A DNA stretch of 64,000 nucleotides. It comes from Terrimonas sp. GTDB taxonomy: Bacteria; Bacteroidota; Bacteroidia; Chitinophagales; Chitinophagaceae. The position numbers and the translations under genes were made by a program. Positions 1 to 9,725 of this stretch are shown here, one piece after another. The stretch's first letter is position 1, and each line of letters opens with the position of its first letter. The notes beneath the pieces are model-generated. The model saw nothing but the letters and a program-made list of their open reading frames with translations. It did no database searches and was not told the DNA's origin. The stretch spans positions 186,001 to 250,000 of the forward strand of contig NZ_QCZJ01000002.1 in NCBI RefSeq assembly GCF_003075435.1, written 5' to 3'.

Positions 1-117
1 TCATGGGTGCAGAACATGGACGACAAATCAGCACAGAGACCCTGGTGGAAGCAGATTAAACTCTGGCTTGCTTTATATGCAATTGCATGGTGCTATATTT
101 ACTGGAGGTTTTGGTAG
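1..117 (+). CDS. C-terminal end of an unidentified membrane protein (partial)
   Basis: Reading frame 1 is open from the window edge to a TAG at 115-117 and encodes 38 residues. The stretch ends with an aromatic, hydrophobic helix (LWLALYAIAWCYIYW) after a basic, tryptophan-containing segment, which is how the last transmembrane helix of a transporter such as a sodium:solute symporter often looks. That family assignment is only a guess because nothing upstream is visible. The alternative frames are short and give no plausible protein. It lies on the same strand as the carbohydrate genes but is separated from them by the opposing AraC gene. Confidence 0.45.
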   Translation, partial: SWVQNMDDKSAQRPWWKQIKLWLALYAIAWCYIYWRFW

Positions 118-309
118 GGGGAAGGGGTAGGGTTCACCTATCAGCTATCAGCCATGAGCTATGGGCATTGCACTCTTGTACTGCAGCAATCCTATTCGGC
201 TGAGGTGCAGCTTTTTCTATATTTTGCATCTTCCTTCTATTGCTTGTATATACTGAAAAGTATCGGACAATATTATCCCTGCTCAAACAAATAACAAATA
301 GAACGCTCT

Positions 310-1200
310 TTATTTAATTCGCTTCTCCCTATACTCATTCGGAGATAGTCCCATTACTTTTGTAAACATTCTTGAAAAATAATATTGATCTTCAATGCCC
401 ACCTCCTGCGAGATTTCCTTAACCCTTAGCTTGGTAAAAAGCAGGTACTGGCAAGCCTTTTGAACTTTCAGGTGGTTAAAATATTCCATTGGAGAAAAGC
501 CGGTTTTTTTCTTAAATAAATAAGAAAAATGTGAAGGGGATAAGTTTACCTCGCAAGCGATCTCTTCCAGGGATAATATCCTGTGCGTATGCTTACTTAA
601 AAAATCTATTGCAAGGTCAATGGAATCCTTATTGCTTAGTTTACCCGAAATATCGTATTTATCATTAAAAAGAAAAGTAGAAAAGAAATGCCACAGGCAC
701 ATGTTTACGCACATCAGGCTATCATTGGAATATCCTTTTTCCAGTTGGGTATACATCTCATTAAATAACTCAATACTCCTTTCCTTAAATCTGATAAATC
801 CGTGTAGTCCATTCTTTTTTTCGATGTCAGTAGTAATTTTTCCGGAAACCGCTCCTTTAAAATGGATCCAGTAAATACTCCAGGGATCATCTTCATCAGC
901 TGTATAGGAATGAGGCATTCCATCCGGAATGATAATAAAATCATCAGCCTCCATTTTGTATTCTTTATTGCGAATGAAAACCCGTCCCTTTCCATCGTTG
1001 CAATAAATTAATATATGCTGTTCTGCGCCATGAGGACGTTCCATATAATGAAACCGGGCTCTGGGGTAATACCCTATATCTGTAATATACAGGGTGTTGA
1101 TCATCTTATTTCTTACACATTTGCTGTTAAGTACCTGCTTGGGAATTACAATAAGCTTTTGTCCCTGAAAGCCTTCTTTCTTTTTTATTGTATGTTCCAT
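310..1200 (-). CDS. AraC family transcriptional regulator, carbohydrate-locus type
   Basis: A 296-residue AraC/XylS-type regulator. Residues about 40-170 form the cupin-like effector-binding/dimerisation domain, seen in the HGAEQHILIYCNDGKGRVFI and IIPDGMPHSYTADEDDPWSI strings. Residues about 195-296 hold two helix-turn-helix motifs, ending in the family signature QYYFSRMFTKVMGLSPNEYR. The start is the ATG at 1200, with no better internal start. It is transcribed away from the DUF5107/TPR gene, and the 111-bp divergent spacer probably carries both promoters. By position it is the likely sugar-responsive activator of the utilisation locus at 1.3-15.8 kb. The inducer cannot be read from the sequence. 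Confidence 0.9.
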   Translation of the reverse strand: MEHTIKKKEGFQGQKLIVIPKQVLNSKCVRNKMINTLYITDIGYYPRARFHYMERPHGAEQHILIYCNDGKGRVFIRNKEYKMEADDFIIIPDGMPHSYTADEDDPWSIYWIHFKGAVSGKITTDIEKKNGLHGFIRFKERSIELFNEMYTQLEKGYSNDSLMCVNMCLWHFFSTFLFNDKYDISGKLSNKDSIDLAIDFLSKHTHRILSLEEIACEVNLSPSHFSYLFKKKTGFSPMEYFNHLKVQKACQYLLFTKLRVKEISQEVGIEDQYYFSRMFTKVMGLSPNEYREKRIK

Positions 1201-1281
1201 GTTTGAAGAATAGGTTTAAAAATAGTAAAAAAATCCATCTAATCAGGACGTTACTCCATTTAACCAACTGTAATAAGAAAA

Positions 1282-1289
1282 TAATTTTG
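1282..1289 (+). promoter_or_regulatory. Candidate -7 promoter box (TAATTTTG)
   Basis: TAATTTTG fits the Bacteroidota -7 consensus TAnnTTTG and lies 22 bases before the ATG of the DUF5107 gene, inside the divergent spacer with araC. No good TTTG -33 box is present at the usual distance, so it is only a candidate. Confidence 0.35.
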
Positions 1290-1311
1290 AGTATAAATAA
1301 ATGTGTTTGCC

Positions 1312-4300
1312 ATGAACCTGGAAGAAGTAAAAGCATGGATAGAAAATGTCAGTATCCCCACTTATCCTACAGGTCTGCCTGAAAAAAATCCCATGTTCCT
1401 GGAAAGACGGGTATACCAGGGTAGCAGCGGTGTTGTGTATCCTTATGCGGTGATAGAAAAAATTGAGGACACAAAAACTGATAAAATTTACAAAGCGGTT
1501 TTTATGGAAAACCGTTATTTGAAAATAATGATCCTGCCTGAACTGGGCGGCAGGATACAGATGGCTTATGACAAAGTGAAACAGCGCCATTTTATTTATT
1601 ACAACCAGGTAATTAAACCTGCATTGGTTGGACTTACCGGTCCCTGGATTTCGGGCGGCATAGAGTTTAACTGGCCACAGCACCACAGGCCTTCTACATT
1701 TGAGCCGGTTGATTATACCATTGCTGCAAATGAAGATGGCAGCAAAACCGTGTGGGTAAATGAAGTGGAGCGCATGTTCAGAACCAAGGGCATGGCCGGG
1801 TTTACCATATATCCTGGTAAAGCATATATAGAGATAAAAGGAAAGTTGTATAATCGTACTCCGTTCCCGCAAACTTTTTTATGGTGGGCTAACCCTGCTG
1901 TTAAAGTGAATGATCATTATCAATCTGTTTTCCCCCCGGATGTGCACGCGGTTTTTGATCACGGCAAAAGAGATGTGTCCTCTTTTCCTATAGCCAAAGG
2001 CATTTACTATAAAGTAGATTATGCCCCGGGTACTGATATTTCACGATATAAGAATATTCCTGTGCCTACATCCTACATGGCGGTAAGCTCAAAGTATAAT
2101 TTTATGGGTGGCTACGAGCATGACAGCAAAGGTGGCTTGCTGCATGTAGCAGATCACCATATCGCCCCTGGTAAAAAACAATGGACCTGGGGTAATGGTG
2201 AATTTGGTCGCACATGGGATGAAAATCTTACAGATGAAGACGGTCCATACATTGAATTAATGACCGGTGTTTATACAGATAACCAGCCTGATTTTTCGTG
2301 GATACAGCCTTATGAAGAAAAAACCTTTGAACAATATTTTATGCCTTACCGCGAAGTAGGCATGGTAAAAAATGCTACTAAAGAAGCCGCAGTCAATCTT
2401 GAAATAAATGGTAACAAGGCAAAGATTATATTATATGTTACATCGGTATATGAAAATATCAGAGTGGAACTGCTGAGAGCTGATGAATGCCTGTTTTGCG
2501 AAACCATTTCTTCTTCCCCGGAAAATCCTTATCACAAAAAAGTTACACTTGCTAATAGCATACTGCCAGAGGAAATAAAATTGCTGGTCACCAACCTTGC
2601 TACAGGAAAAGAACTGGTAAGCTACCAGGAGGAGAAATATGCTGAACAGCCTGTTCCATCACCGGCGCAACCTGCAAAGAAACCTGCTGACGTTGAAAAC
2701 AATGAACAGTTGTTTTTAACCGGTCAGCACCTGGAACAATATCGTCATGCTACATATAAACCGATCGATTATTATGAAGAGGCATTGAGGAGAGATCCTA
2801 AAGACGCACGCAACAATAATGCAATGGGACTGTGGTATTTGAGGCGGGCGCAATTCGCCAGGGCAGAACCTTTTTTCAAAAAAGCGATTGAAACCATTAC
2901 CCAGCGTAATCCCAATCCATATGATGGTGAGGCTTACTATAACCTGGGCTGGTCGCTCAAAATGCAAAATAAAAACGAAGAAGCGTATGACGCGTTTTAT
3001 AAAAGTACCTGGAACGATGCCTGGCAACATGCAGGCTATTTAAACCTTGCAAGAATTGCAACACAGAAAAAAAGCTATGAAGATGCTTTAGCATTTATTG
3101 AGAAATCCCTGGTAAAGAATTACCATAGTCATACAGCAAGGCATGCCTGTGTTTTTATTCTCCGGAAACTTGATCAATATAAAAAGGCACAGATTTTTAT
3201 TGATGAATCGTTGGAATTAGATCCTTTTAACTTTGGTTGCTTGTTTGAGAAATACATTTCGCTGTTAGGCGAAAAAGACAAGGCTCAGGCTGCAGCTGAT
3301 ATATTAAATCACTTAAAAAATATCAGCAGGCATAATGCCAATAATTTTATAGAGTACGCTTTTGATTATGCCCATGCAGGACTTTATGAGGAAGCCATTC
3401 AACTGCTTTCTATATACAAAGCGCATGATAATCAAAATACCTTAGTTGAATATTATCTGGGCTGGTTGAATTATCAGGCGGGGAACCAGCAAGAGGCAAG
3501 AGCACATTTTCAATATGCAGCATCGCTTTCTCCTGATTTTGTTTTTCCCAATAAGATAGAAGATGTTATTGTATTTAAGAAGGCAGTTGAACTAAATCCT
3601 AATGACGCTAAGGCATTTTATTATCTCGGCAATTTCTGGTTTGATAAAAGACAATACAATGAAGCCATTGAATGCTGGGAGCAATCGGTAAGGATTGATG
3701 ATGGCTTTCCTACAGTACACCGTAATCTTTCATTAGCCTATTACAATAAGCGCAACGATGCTGATAAGGCATTGCAATCTATGGAAAGGGCTTTTTCATT
3801 AGATGAAACAGATGCCCGTGTGCTGATGGAATTAGATCAACTGCATAAAAGACTGAACAGGGATCATATCGAACGCCTTGATTTTTTGAACAGGTATTTT
3901 TCTTTAGTGCAGCAAAGGGATGACCTCGGACTTGAAATAATAACATTATACAACCAGTTAGGAAACTTCATTAAAGCTAAATCACTTTTAAGTGCACGTA
4001 AGTTCCATCCGTGGGAAGGTGGGGAAGGGATGGTGATCAGGCAATACCTGATCTGTAATATAGAGATTGCCAAGCAATTTATTGCTGAAGGTAAATATGA
4101 AGATGCACTGGAGTTATTGAACCAGGCAGAGAATTATCCATCTAACCTGGGTGAAGGTAAACTGGCAGGAGCGCAGGAAAATGATATTCACTACTGGAAA
4201 GGCATAGCGTATGAGCAACTGGGGGACAAAGAAAAAGCTCATCAATATTATAATATGGCGGTAAAAGGGATCAGCGAACCTGCACAGGCTATTTTCTATA

Positions 4301-4647
4301 ATGATCCTCAACCTGATAAAATATTTTACCAGGGATTGGCATGGATAAAGCTGAACAATCCGGAAAAGGCTACAGCAATCTTTAAAAGCCTTATCGCCTT
4401 CGGAGCGCAGCATATTAACGATAATATCAGTATAGATTATTTTGCTGTTTCACTACCCGGTTTATTAGTGTTTGATACAGACCTGAACCTGTTGAACAAA
4501 ATTCATTGTTATTATTTAATGGCGCTCGGGAATCTTGGTTTGGGGAATAATTACAAAGAAAAAGCAAATGAATATTTTGAGCAGGTGTTGCTGCTGGATA
4601 AGAATCACCAGGGTGTGATTACTCATAAAATAAATACTGTTAGTTGA
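1312..4647 (+). CDS. DUF5107 domain protein with long TPR array
   Basis: A large protein of about 1111 residues. The first 380 residues or so are a DUF5107-type beta-sandwich, related to galactose-mutarotase-like folds, with the strings ELGGRIQMAYDK and GPWISGGIEFNWPQHHRP. After a proline-rich linker near residue 450 it has many tetratricopeptide repeats up to the C-terminus, such as GWSLKMQNKNEEAYDAFYKS and YYLGNFWFDKRQYNEAIECW. No signal peptide is visible, so it may be cytoplasmic. The frame opens at a GTG (1303), but the ATG at 1312 (MNLEEVKAW) is the more natural start. It is the first gene of the locus, divergent from araC and 127 bp before susC. Proteins of this architecture recur in Bacteroidota glycan loci. 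A sugar-binding or glycosidase-like role is inferred and unproven here. Confidence 0.85.
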   Translation: MNLEEVKAWIENVSIPTYPTGLPEKNPMFLERRVYQGSSGVVYPYAVIEKIEDTKTDKIYKAVFMENRYLKIMILPELGGRIQMAYDKVKQRHFIYYNQVIKPALVGLTGPWISGGIEFNWPQHHRPSTFEPVDYTIAANEDGSKTVWVNEVERMFRTKGMAGFTIYPGKAYIEIKGKLYNRTPFPQTFLWWANPAVKVNDHYQSVFPPDVHAVFDHGKRDVSSFPIAKGIYYKVDYAPGTDISRYKNIPVPTSYMAVSSKYNFMGGYEHDSKGGLLHVADHHIAPGKKQWTWGNGEFGRTWDENLTDEDGPYIELMTGVYTDNQPDFSWIQPYEEKTFEQYFMPYREVGMVKNATKEAAVNLEINGNKAKIILYVTSVYENIRVELLRADECLFCETISSSPENPYHKKVTLANSILPEEIKLLVTNLATGKELVSYQEEKYAEQPVPSPAQPAKKPADVENNEQLFLTGQHLEQYRHATYKPIDYYEEALRRDPKDARNNNAMGLWYLRRAQFARAEPFFKKAIETITQRNPNPYDGEAYYNLGWSLKMQNKNEEAYDAFYKSTWNDAWQHAGYLNLARIATQKKSYEDALAFIEKSLVKNYHSHTARHACVFILRKLDQYKKAQIFIDESLELDPFNFGCLFEKYISLLGEKDKAQAAADILNHLKNISRHNANNFIEYAFDYAHAGLYEEAIQLLSIYKAHDNQNTLVEYYLGWLNYQAGNQQEARAHFQYAASLSPDFVFPNKIEDVIVFKKAVELNPNDAKAFYYLGNFWFDKRQYNEAIECWEQSVRIDDGFPTVHRNLSLAYYNKRNDADKALQSMERAFSLDETDARVLMELDQLHKRLNRDHIERLDFLNRYFSLVQQRDDLGLEIITLYNQLGNFIKAKSLLSARKFHPWEGGEGMVIRQYLICNIEIAKQFIAEGKYEDALELLNQAENYPSNLGEGKLAGAQENDIHYWKGIAYEQLGDKEKAHQYYNMAVKGISEPAQAIFYNDPQPDKIFYQGLAWIKLNNPEKATAIFKSLIAFGAQHINDNISIDYFAVSLPGLLVFDTDLNLLNKIHCYYLMALGNLGLGNNYKEKANEYFEQVLLLDKNHQGVITHKINTVS

Positions 4648-4726
4648 ATACAGGTATTACTACACAATCGTAAAATAATCCATCAAACACCAAAAATCAT
4701 CCATCAAAATAACATAGGTATAAATA

Positions 4727-4734
4727 TAAATTTG
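4727..4734 (+). promoter_or_regulatory. Candidate -7 promoter box for susC (TAAATTTG)
   Basis: TAAATTTG matches the TAnnTTTG consensus 40 bases before the susC start, in the 127-bp gap after the DUF5107 gene. It suggests that susCD may have its own promoter. No clear -33 TTTG is seen. Confidence 0.35.
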
Positions 4735-4774
4735 ACTTTTCAATATTACAATTGATGACTAAAACATTGCTGTC

Positions 4775-7700
4775 ATGAACAATCAAAACCTGGTTAAAGA
4801 AAATCAGATTCCATCTCTGAACCTTTTACTGCTATTGTTTTTTGCCCTCTTTAGCAGTACGTTATTTGCCCAACAAAAAACTATTACGGGGAAAGTAAAA
4901 GACGAAAACAACAATCCGCTGGAAAGTGTTTCGGTAACAGTTAGGGGCAACCCCAATACAGGCACCACTACTGATGCCAAAGGAAATTTTTCGATCGGGG
5001 CTTCTGCAAATGATGTCCTTATTTTTGAATTTGTAGGTTACCAAAAAGAAGAAGTTAGGGTGACCGGCAATTCAAATCTTGATGTCATTTTACACTTATC
5101 AGACGCCAAACTTAACGAAGTAGTGGTGATTGGTTACGGAACAAAATTAAAAGGAGAGTTAACAGGCGCAGTATCTAAAGTTGACAGTAAGGCGTTTGAA
5201 ACCAGGCCGCTTACCAATACGATGAATGCCCTGCAGGGCGCTTTACCCGGTGTAACGATCACCAGGGGAAGCGGCAGACCTGGCTTCGAGAACTATGCCG
5301 TACAGGTGCGTGGCGCCTCCTCGGTGAGCGGTAGCAGGGTGATGATTTTGATAGATGGAATTCCCGGTGACCTCAGTCTTATTAATCCAAATGATATTGC
5401 GGATCTCACCGTGCTGAAAGACGCTGCAGCTTCCATCTATGGCGCACGCGCCGCAGATGGCGTAATAATAGTTACCACAAAAAAAGGTAAGAAGGGAGCG
5501 CCCTCCATTTCATATTCCGGGAACTATGGAATAAAAACTCCCCAATATTTAAAAGAGAGAACAAACACTTTGCATCTTGCCGAAATGTATGATGAAGGTA
5601 TGCGGAATGTGAACCTGCCCGGCGTTTCTGAAGAAGTGTTTGAAAAGATCAGGAACAATGCTGAGCCTGACCCTACAGGATGGCTGAAATACCTGGAAAA
5701 TTTTCCCGGCTTTTACCAGTCGCATGATTGGAACGATGCGGTATACGGACCAAGCGCCCAGCAAACACATAACCTCAGTATATCCGGTGGCGGCGATAAC
5801 AGCTCATATCTTTTTTCCGCAGGATATGAAAGAAACGAGGGTGTGTTCAGGCATGGAGAAAACCACTCCAGCCGGTATAATCTTCGCCTGAATTATGATT
5901 TTAAAATTTCTGACAGGATAAATATTGAAACAAGAACCAGCTTTGAGAACCAGCCTGTAACTACTCCTACCGCGCTTAGCAGCATATTATATTATGTAAA
6001 CCAGATGGGTAGCTACGTTCCCATATATAATCCGTTGGGGCAGTTGTATAAATACCAGGGAGGTTTTAGAAATGCTGTTCAGTATCTTGAGGAAGGTGGT
6101 CTGAATAAGGAGAATGCCTACCGGGTCTCTACTAACCTGAAAGGAAATATTAAGCTGCTCAATGATTTGCTATTGGTAGGCCAGGCTGGTATAATTATAG
6201 ATTTTAATGACAGGAAGGAAACACGCCCTACATTCGCCCAGCATAATTGGGATGGCAGTGATTTTGACATTGTAAATAACCCGAACAGCGCTTTGTTTAC
6301 GAATTCCAAAAATATTTACCAGAATTATACGGCTTATCTTGATTACAATAAGACTTTTGCAGGCAGACACAAACTGAATGTAATGGCAGGAGCTTCACGG
6401 GAAGGGAAGACCTACGAGAATCAATCCATTACAGGGTATAATTTTGCCAGCAATGAAATATTTACACTAAACCTTGCCGATAGAACAAAAACAGAGTATT
6501 CCAACTTCAGCAGCGGTGCATCTGATTGGGCCCTGCAATCGTACTTTGGCAGGTTGAGCTATTCTTTCGATAGAAAATATTTGATAGACTTTACAACAAG
6601 GATGGACGGCAGCTCCAAATTTGCAAAGGATAAACGCTGGAGTGCTTTGTTCCCTTCTGTAGCTTTTGCGTGGAATTTGTCGGAAGAAAACTTTATCAGC
6701 TCACTCAATGCTTTTGATAACCTGAAAGCCCGCCTGTCATGGGGACAATCCGGGAACCAGGAACTGAGCTTTGGCAACTATGACTATATATCGCTCATTT
6801 CTATTTCCGGCAACTATCCCATGGGGTCGCCCAATGTAGGGTTGCCCGGCGCAGTATCCAGCATTGCTTCACAAGACCGTACATGGGAAACCATTGAAAC
6901 AAAAAATGCAGGTATTGATTTTGCATTTTTAAATTCAAGGCTTACAGGAAGCTTTGACTATTACATTAAAAGCAATAAGAACATGCTGGTGAATGACCAG
7001 TTGCCTGCAACGCTGGGCGGATCTGCGCCAACACAAAATATCGGTAAGCTGGAAACAAAAGGCTGGGACTTTTCTATAGGCTGGAATGATAAGATAGGCG
7101 GTGTAAGGTATAGTATTTCAGCAATGCTCAGCGATAGTAAAAACAAATTAATAGAATTGAAAGGAAATGATGCGTATGGAGAAGGCCTGATCTATGCACG
7201 AAAAGGCTATTCACTGAATTCTTATTTTGGCTACCAGTTTGATGGAATTATTCAGAATGAAGAACAATTAACCGCTTACAAACAATTGGGTAATGTGCCT
7301 TCTAACCTGGGTGTAGGCGATGTAATGTTCAGAGATGTTGATGGTGATGGACAGATTACGGCTTTTGGAGATGCTTCAAAAGGCACATCAGGAGATATGG
7401 TATATCTCGGGAACCTGCTTCCCAGGTATACATATTCATCCAATATCAGCGTATCCTATAAAGGATTTGACCTGAGTGTATTCTTACAGGGTATAGGAAA
7501 AAGGCAGGGTATCAGAACAGGAGAGATCAGCGTGCCGCTATGGCAGATATGGATGCAACCCCTGGAATACTTCTATGGTAAGAACTGGACACCTGAAAAC
7601 CCTGATGCAAAATACCCCCGTATTATACCCGGTTCCGTTGGCTTTGATGGAATACGTAACTGGAACTGGAGGTACTCTTCCATGCGCATGAATAACCTTT

Positions 7701-7930
7701 CCTACCTCAGATTTAAGGTAATAACATTAGCGTATAATTTACCTCAGTACCTGGTCAGCAAAGCTAAAGTGAAGAATATTCGTATATACGTTAGCGGGCA
7801 GGATCTGTTTACTTTTTCAAAAGATACATGGAATAAATCATTCGATCCCGAAGAAACATGGGAACGCTCAGATGAGCAAACCTATCCTTTCAACAGCGTA
7901 ATTTCTCTTGGACTGGATATCAAATTCTAA
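4775..7930 (+). CDS. SusC/RagA family TonB-linked outer membrane protein
   Basis: A 1051-residue SusC-type TonB-dependent transporter that imports oligosaccharides across the outer membrane. Residues 1-33 are a signal peptide ending FALFSSTLFAQQ. Next is a carboxypeptidase-regulatory-like beta-sandwich (ITGKVKDENNNPLESVSVTV). The plug domain follows, with VVVIGYGTKLKGELTGAVS, ALQGALPGVTITRGSG and the SVSGSRVMILIDGIPGD segment. The rest is the beta-barrel, which ends in an aromatic C-terminal strand (SVISLGLDIKF). Length and order are normal for the family. The susD partner begins 18 bp downstream, so the two are co-transcribed and should form the usual SusCD complex. The substrate cannot be read from the sequence, but the neighbouring GH97 enzyme points to an alpha-linked sugar. 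Confidence 0.96.
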   Translation: MNNQNLVKENQIPSLNLLLLLFFALFSSTLFAQQKTITGKVKDENNNPLESVSVTVRGNPNTGTTTDAKGNFSIGASANDVLIFEFVGYQKEEVRVTGNSNLDVILHLSDAKLNEVVVIGYGTKLKGELTGAVSKVDSKAFETRPLTNTMNALQGALPGVTITRGSGRPGFENYAVQVRGASSVSGSRVMILIDGIPGDLSLINPNDIADLTVLKDAAASIYGARAADGVIIVTTKKGKKGAPSISYSGNYGIKTPQYLKERTNTLHLAEMYDEGMRNVNLPGVSEEVFEKIRNNAEPDPTGWLKYLENFPGFYQSHDWNDAVYGPSAQQTHNLSISGGGDNSSYLFSAGYERNEGVFRHGENHSSRYNLRLNYDFKISDRINIETRTSFENQPVTTPTALSSILYYVNQMGSYVPIYNPLGQLYKYQGGFRNAVQYLEEGGLNKENAYRVSTNLKGNIKLLNDLLLVGQAGIIIDFNDRKETRPTFAQHNWDGSDFDIVNNPNSALFTNSKNIYQNYTAYLDYNKTFAGRHKLNVMAGASREGKTYENQSITGYNFASNEIFTLNLADRTKTEYSNFSSGASDWALQSYFGRLSYSFDRKYLIDFTTRMDGSSKFAKDKRWSALFPSVAFAWNLSEENFISSLNAFDNLKARLSWGQSGNQELSFGNYDYISLISISGNYPMGSPNVGLPGAVSSIASQDRTWETIETKNAGIDFAFLNSRLTGSFDYYIKSNKNMLVNDQLPATLGGSAPTQNIGKLETKGWDFSIGWNDKIGGVRYSISAMLSDSKNKLIELKGNDAYGEGLIYARKGYSLNSYFGYQFDGIIQNEEQLTAYKQLGNVPSNLGVGDVMFRDVDGDGQITAFGDASKGTSGDMVYLGNLLPRYTYSSNISVSYKGFDLSVFLQGIGKRQGIRTGEISVPLWQIWMQPLEYFYGKNWTPENPDAKYPRIIPGSVGFDGIRNWNWRYSSMRMNNLSYLRFKVITLAYNLPQYLVSKAKVKNIRIYVSGQDLFTFSKDTWNKSFDPEETWERSDEQTYPFNSVISLGLDIKF

Positions 7931-7948
7931 ACCATTAACTAAAGTATC

Positions 7949-9625
7949 ATGAACCATACATATTTTAAGGCATTTATTTTTTCACTCCTGGTACTAACAG
8001 GTTGCAATAAAGGGCTGGACCTCGTGCCCAAAGATGCTATTTCAGACGCCACTTTCTGGAAAACAAGTGCCGATTTTAAACTGGCGGCAAATAACCTGTA
8101 TTCTTCACTTGAAGGGTTTAATACCTGGGATATATATGCAGACCTGGCCTATGATGTACCCAACTCCGTTAGTAACGGAACTTACCAGACAAGTGAAAGT
8201 GACAGCAGGTGGAACAATGCATACATCTATATCAGGCGTTGCAATAAGATCATAGCAAAAGCGGAGGAATCTTCCATAGCTGCAGATATAAAACAATTTT
8301 ACGGAGAAGCTAAATTTTTCAGGGCGTACAACTACTGGAGCCTGTACAGGCTTTTTGGAGAAGTGCCGATTGTTACCACAGAACTGGATATACAGGATGA
8401 GGAATTATATGCGCCCAGGGCTACCCGGAAAGAAACAGTTGATTTCATTTTAAAAGATCTGGATGATGCTGCAGCCGAACTACAGGAACAGGGTAGTTTG
8501 CCAAGCGGCGATATTGGCAGGATCACTAAGGGTGCTGCTGATGCACTAAAGGCAAGGGTGGCATTGTTTGAAGGCACCTGGGGAAAATCAAGAAGCGACG
8601 CAAACGCCAATGCTTACCTGGATATAGCCATTAACGCGGCAACAACGGTTATGAATAGCGGGCAATACGCCTTGTATACAGGTGAAGGTGCGCAGAGCTA
8701 CAGGTATTTTTTCATTGATGAAGGAGATGATGCCTCTGAAGCCATATTGGACCGTCGCTACCAGGTAAATATTTCTAATCAAACATTTCCAAGCACAGTA
8801 GGCGAAGGACATTTGTTGCCTACCAAAAAACTGGCCGATATGTATTTGTGTGCGGATGGTTTGCCTGTCTCGCAGTCTCCCCTGTTTCAGGGTTATAATC
8901 AAACCGGCTCTGAATTCCAGAACCGCGACCCCCGCATGACAATGACTTTTGTTGTTCCGGGCACAGGCGCTATGCAGCTTTGGTATCCGGAACCGGTGGC
9001 AAGCTGGCCTTTCTATCCCCAGCGTAATGCCAATACAGGTTATACTACGTTTAAATTTTTGTCTGAAAATCCGGCATCTAATGCATCGCCCTTTACGCTT
9101 GGTTATGGTTACGACCGCCATATTTTAAGATATGGAGAAGTGCTGCTTATTTATGCAGAAGCTTCATTTGAAAAGAATGGCGCTATCAGCGATGAAGAGC
9201 TGAATAAATCAATAAATTTAATCCGTCAGCGGGCGGGTATGATTGAACTGACCAATGGTTTTGTGAATGCCAACGGATTGAATATGCGTGAGGAAATAAG
9301 ACGCGAAAGAACCATAGAGCTGGCGCTTGAAGGTTTCAGGTATGATGACCTGCGGAGATGGAAAACTGCAGAATACGAAATACCAACAGATGTAAAAGGA
9401 ATTAAAATTGTAGGTACTCCCTGGGCTAACCCTATCGTGGTGGAAGGCCAGGATAGAAATCCTTATACAGATGCAAGCTGGCAAAACAAAACAGATGCCA
9501 ATGGGTTTATTATTGTTGAAAACGCTTCCGGAAGAAGCTTTAATGCTGAAAAACATTACCTGATGCCGCTGCCTACAAAAGAAATCATGATCAATCCTGC
9601 ATTAAAACAAAATCCGGGGTGGTAA
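7949..9625 (+). CDS. SusD/RagB family nutrient-binding outer membrane lipoprotein
   Basis: A 558-residue SusD-like surface lipoprotein, the lid partner of the SusC transporter immediately upstream. The N-terminus has a type II signal peptide with lipobox LVLTGC, so the mature protein is lipid-anchored at that Cys. Family features include the N-terminal DAISDATFWKTSADFKLAANN region and the EAKFFRAYNYWSLYRLFGEVP helix. The C-terminal RagB/SusD motif region contains LLIYAEASF and IRRERTIELALEGFRYDDLR. The protein ends in the typical LMPLPTKEIMINPALKQNPGW. It lies 18 bp after susC in the same operon and is full length. Confidence 0.96.
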   Translation: MNHTYFKAFIFSLLVLTGCNKGLDLVPKDAISDATFWKTSADFKLAANNLYSSLEGFNTWDIYADLAYDVPNSVSNGTYQTSESDSRWNNAYIYIRRCNKIIAKAEESSIAADIKQFYGEAKFFRAYNYWSLYRLFGEVPIVTTELDIQDEELYAPRATRKETVDFILKDLDDAAAELQEQGSLPSGDIGRITKGAADALKARVALFEGTWGKSRSDANANAYLDIAINAATTVMNSGQYALYTGEGAQSYRYFFIDEGDDASEAILDRRYQVNISNQTFPSTVGEGHLLPTKKLADMYLCADGLPVSQSPLFQGYNQTGSEFQNRDPRMTMTFVVPGTGAMQLWYPEPVASWPFYPQRNANTGYTTFKFLSENPASNASPFTLGYGYDRHILRYGEVLLIYAEASFEKNGAISDEELNKSINLIRQRAGMIELTNGFVNANGLNMREEIRRERTIELALEGFRYDDLRRWKTAEYEIPTDVKGIKIVGTPWANPIVVEGQDRNPYTDASWQNKTDANGFIIVENASGRSFNAEKHYLMPLPTKEIMINPALKQNPGW

Positions 9626-9725
9626 GGTTAGTATACATTTGAATGCCAGCAATATTCAGTGTTATGCATTTTAAATTATGATGATGCGAATGAGCTAATA
9701 GGTTGAATTAATGAATATTTGTATT

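Noticed and set aside
118-309. Short repeated AGCTAT/CTATCAGC units near the left edge
   Set aside because: Only two or three imperfect copies exist in 30 bases, too few to call a repeat array.
1303-1311. GTG start three codons before the ATG of the DUF5107 gene
   Set aside because: The ATG at 1312 is a stronger start and the three extra residues add nothing recognisable.
1243-1872. 209-codon minus-strand frame across the DUF5107 start
   Set aside because: It overlaps the divergent promoter spacer and a well-supported plus-strand gene; the translation looks random.
8588-9121. 177-codon open frame on the minus strand within susD
   Set aside because: It is a shadow of the susD codon pattern; the protein has no family pattern, while the plus-strand SusD is complete.
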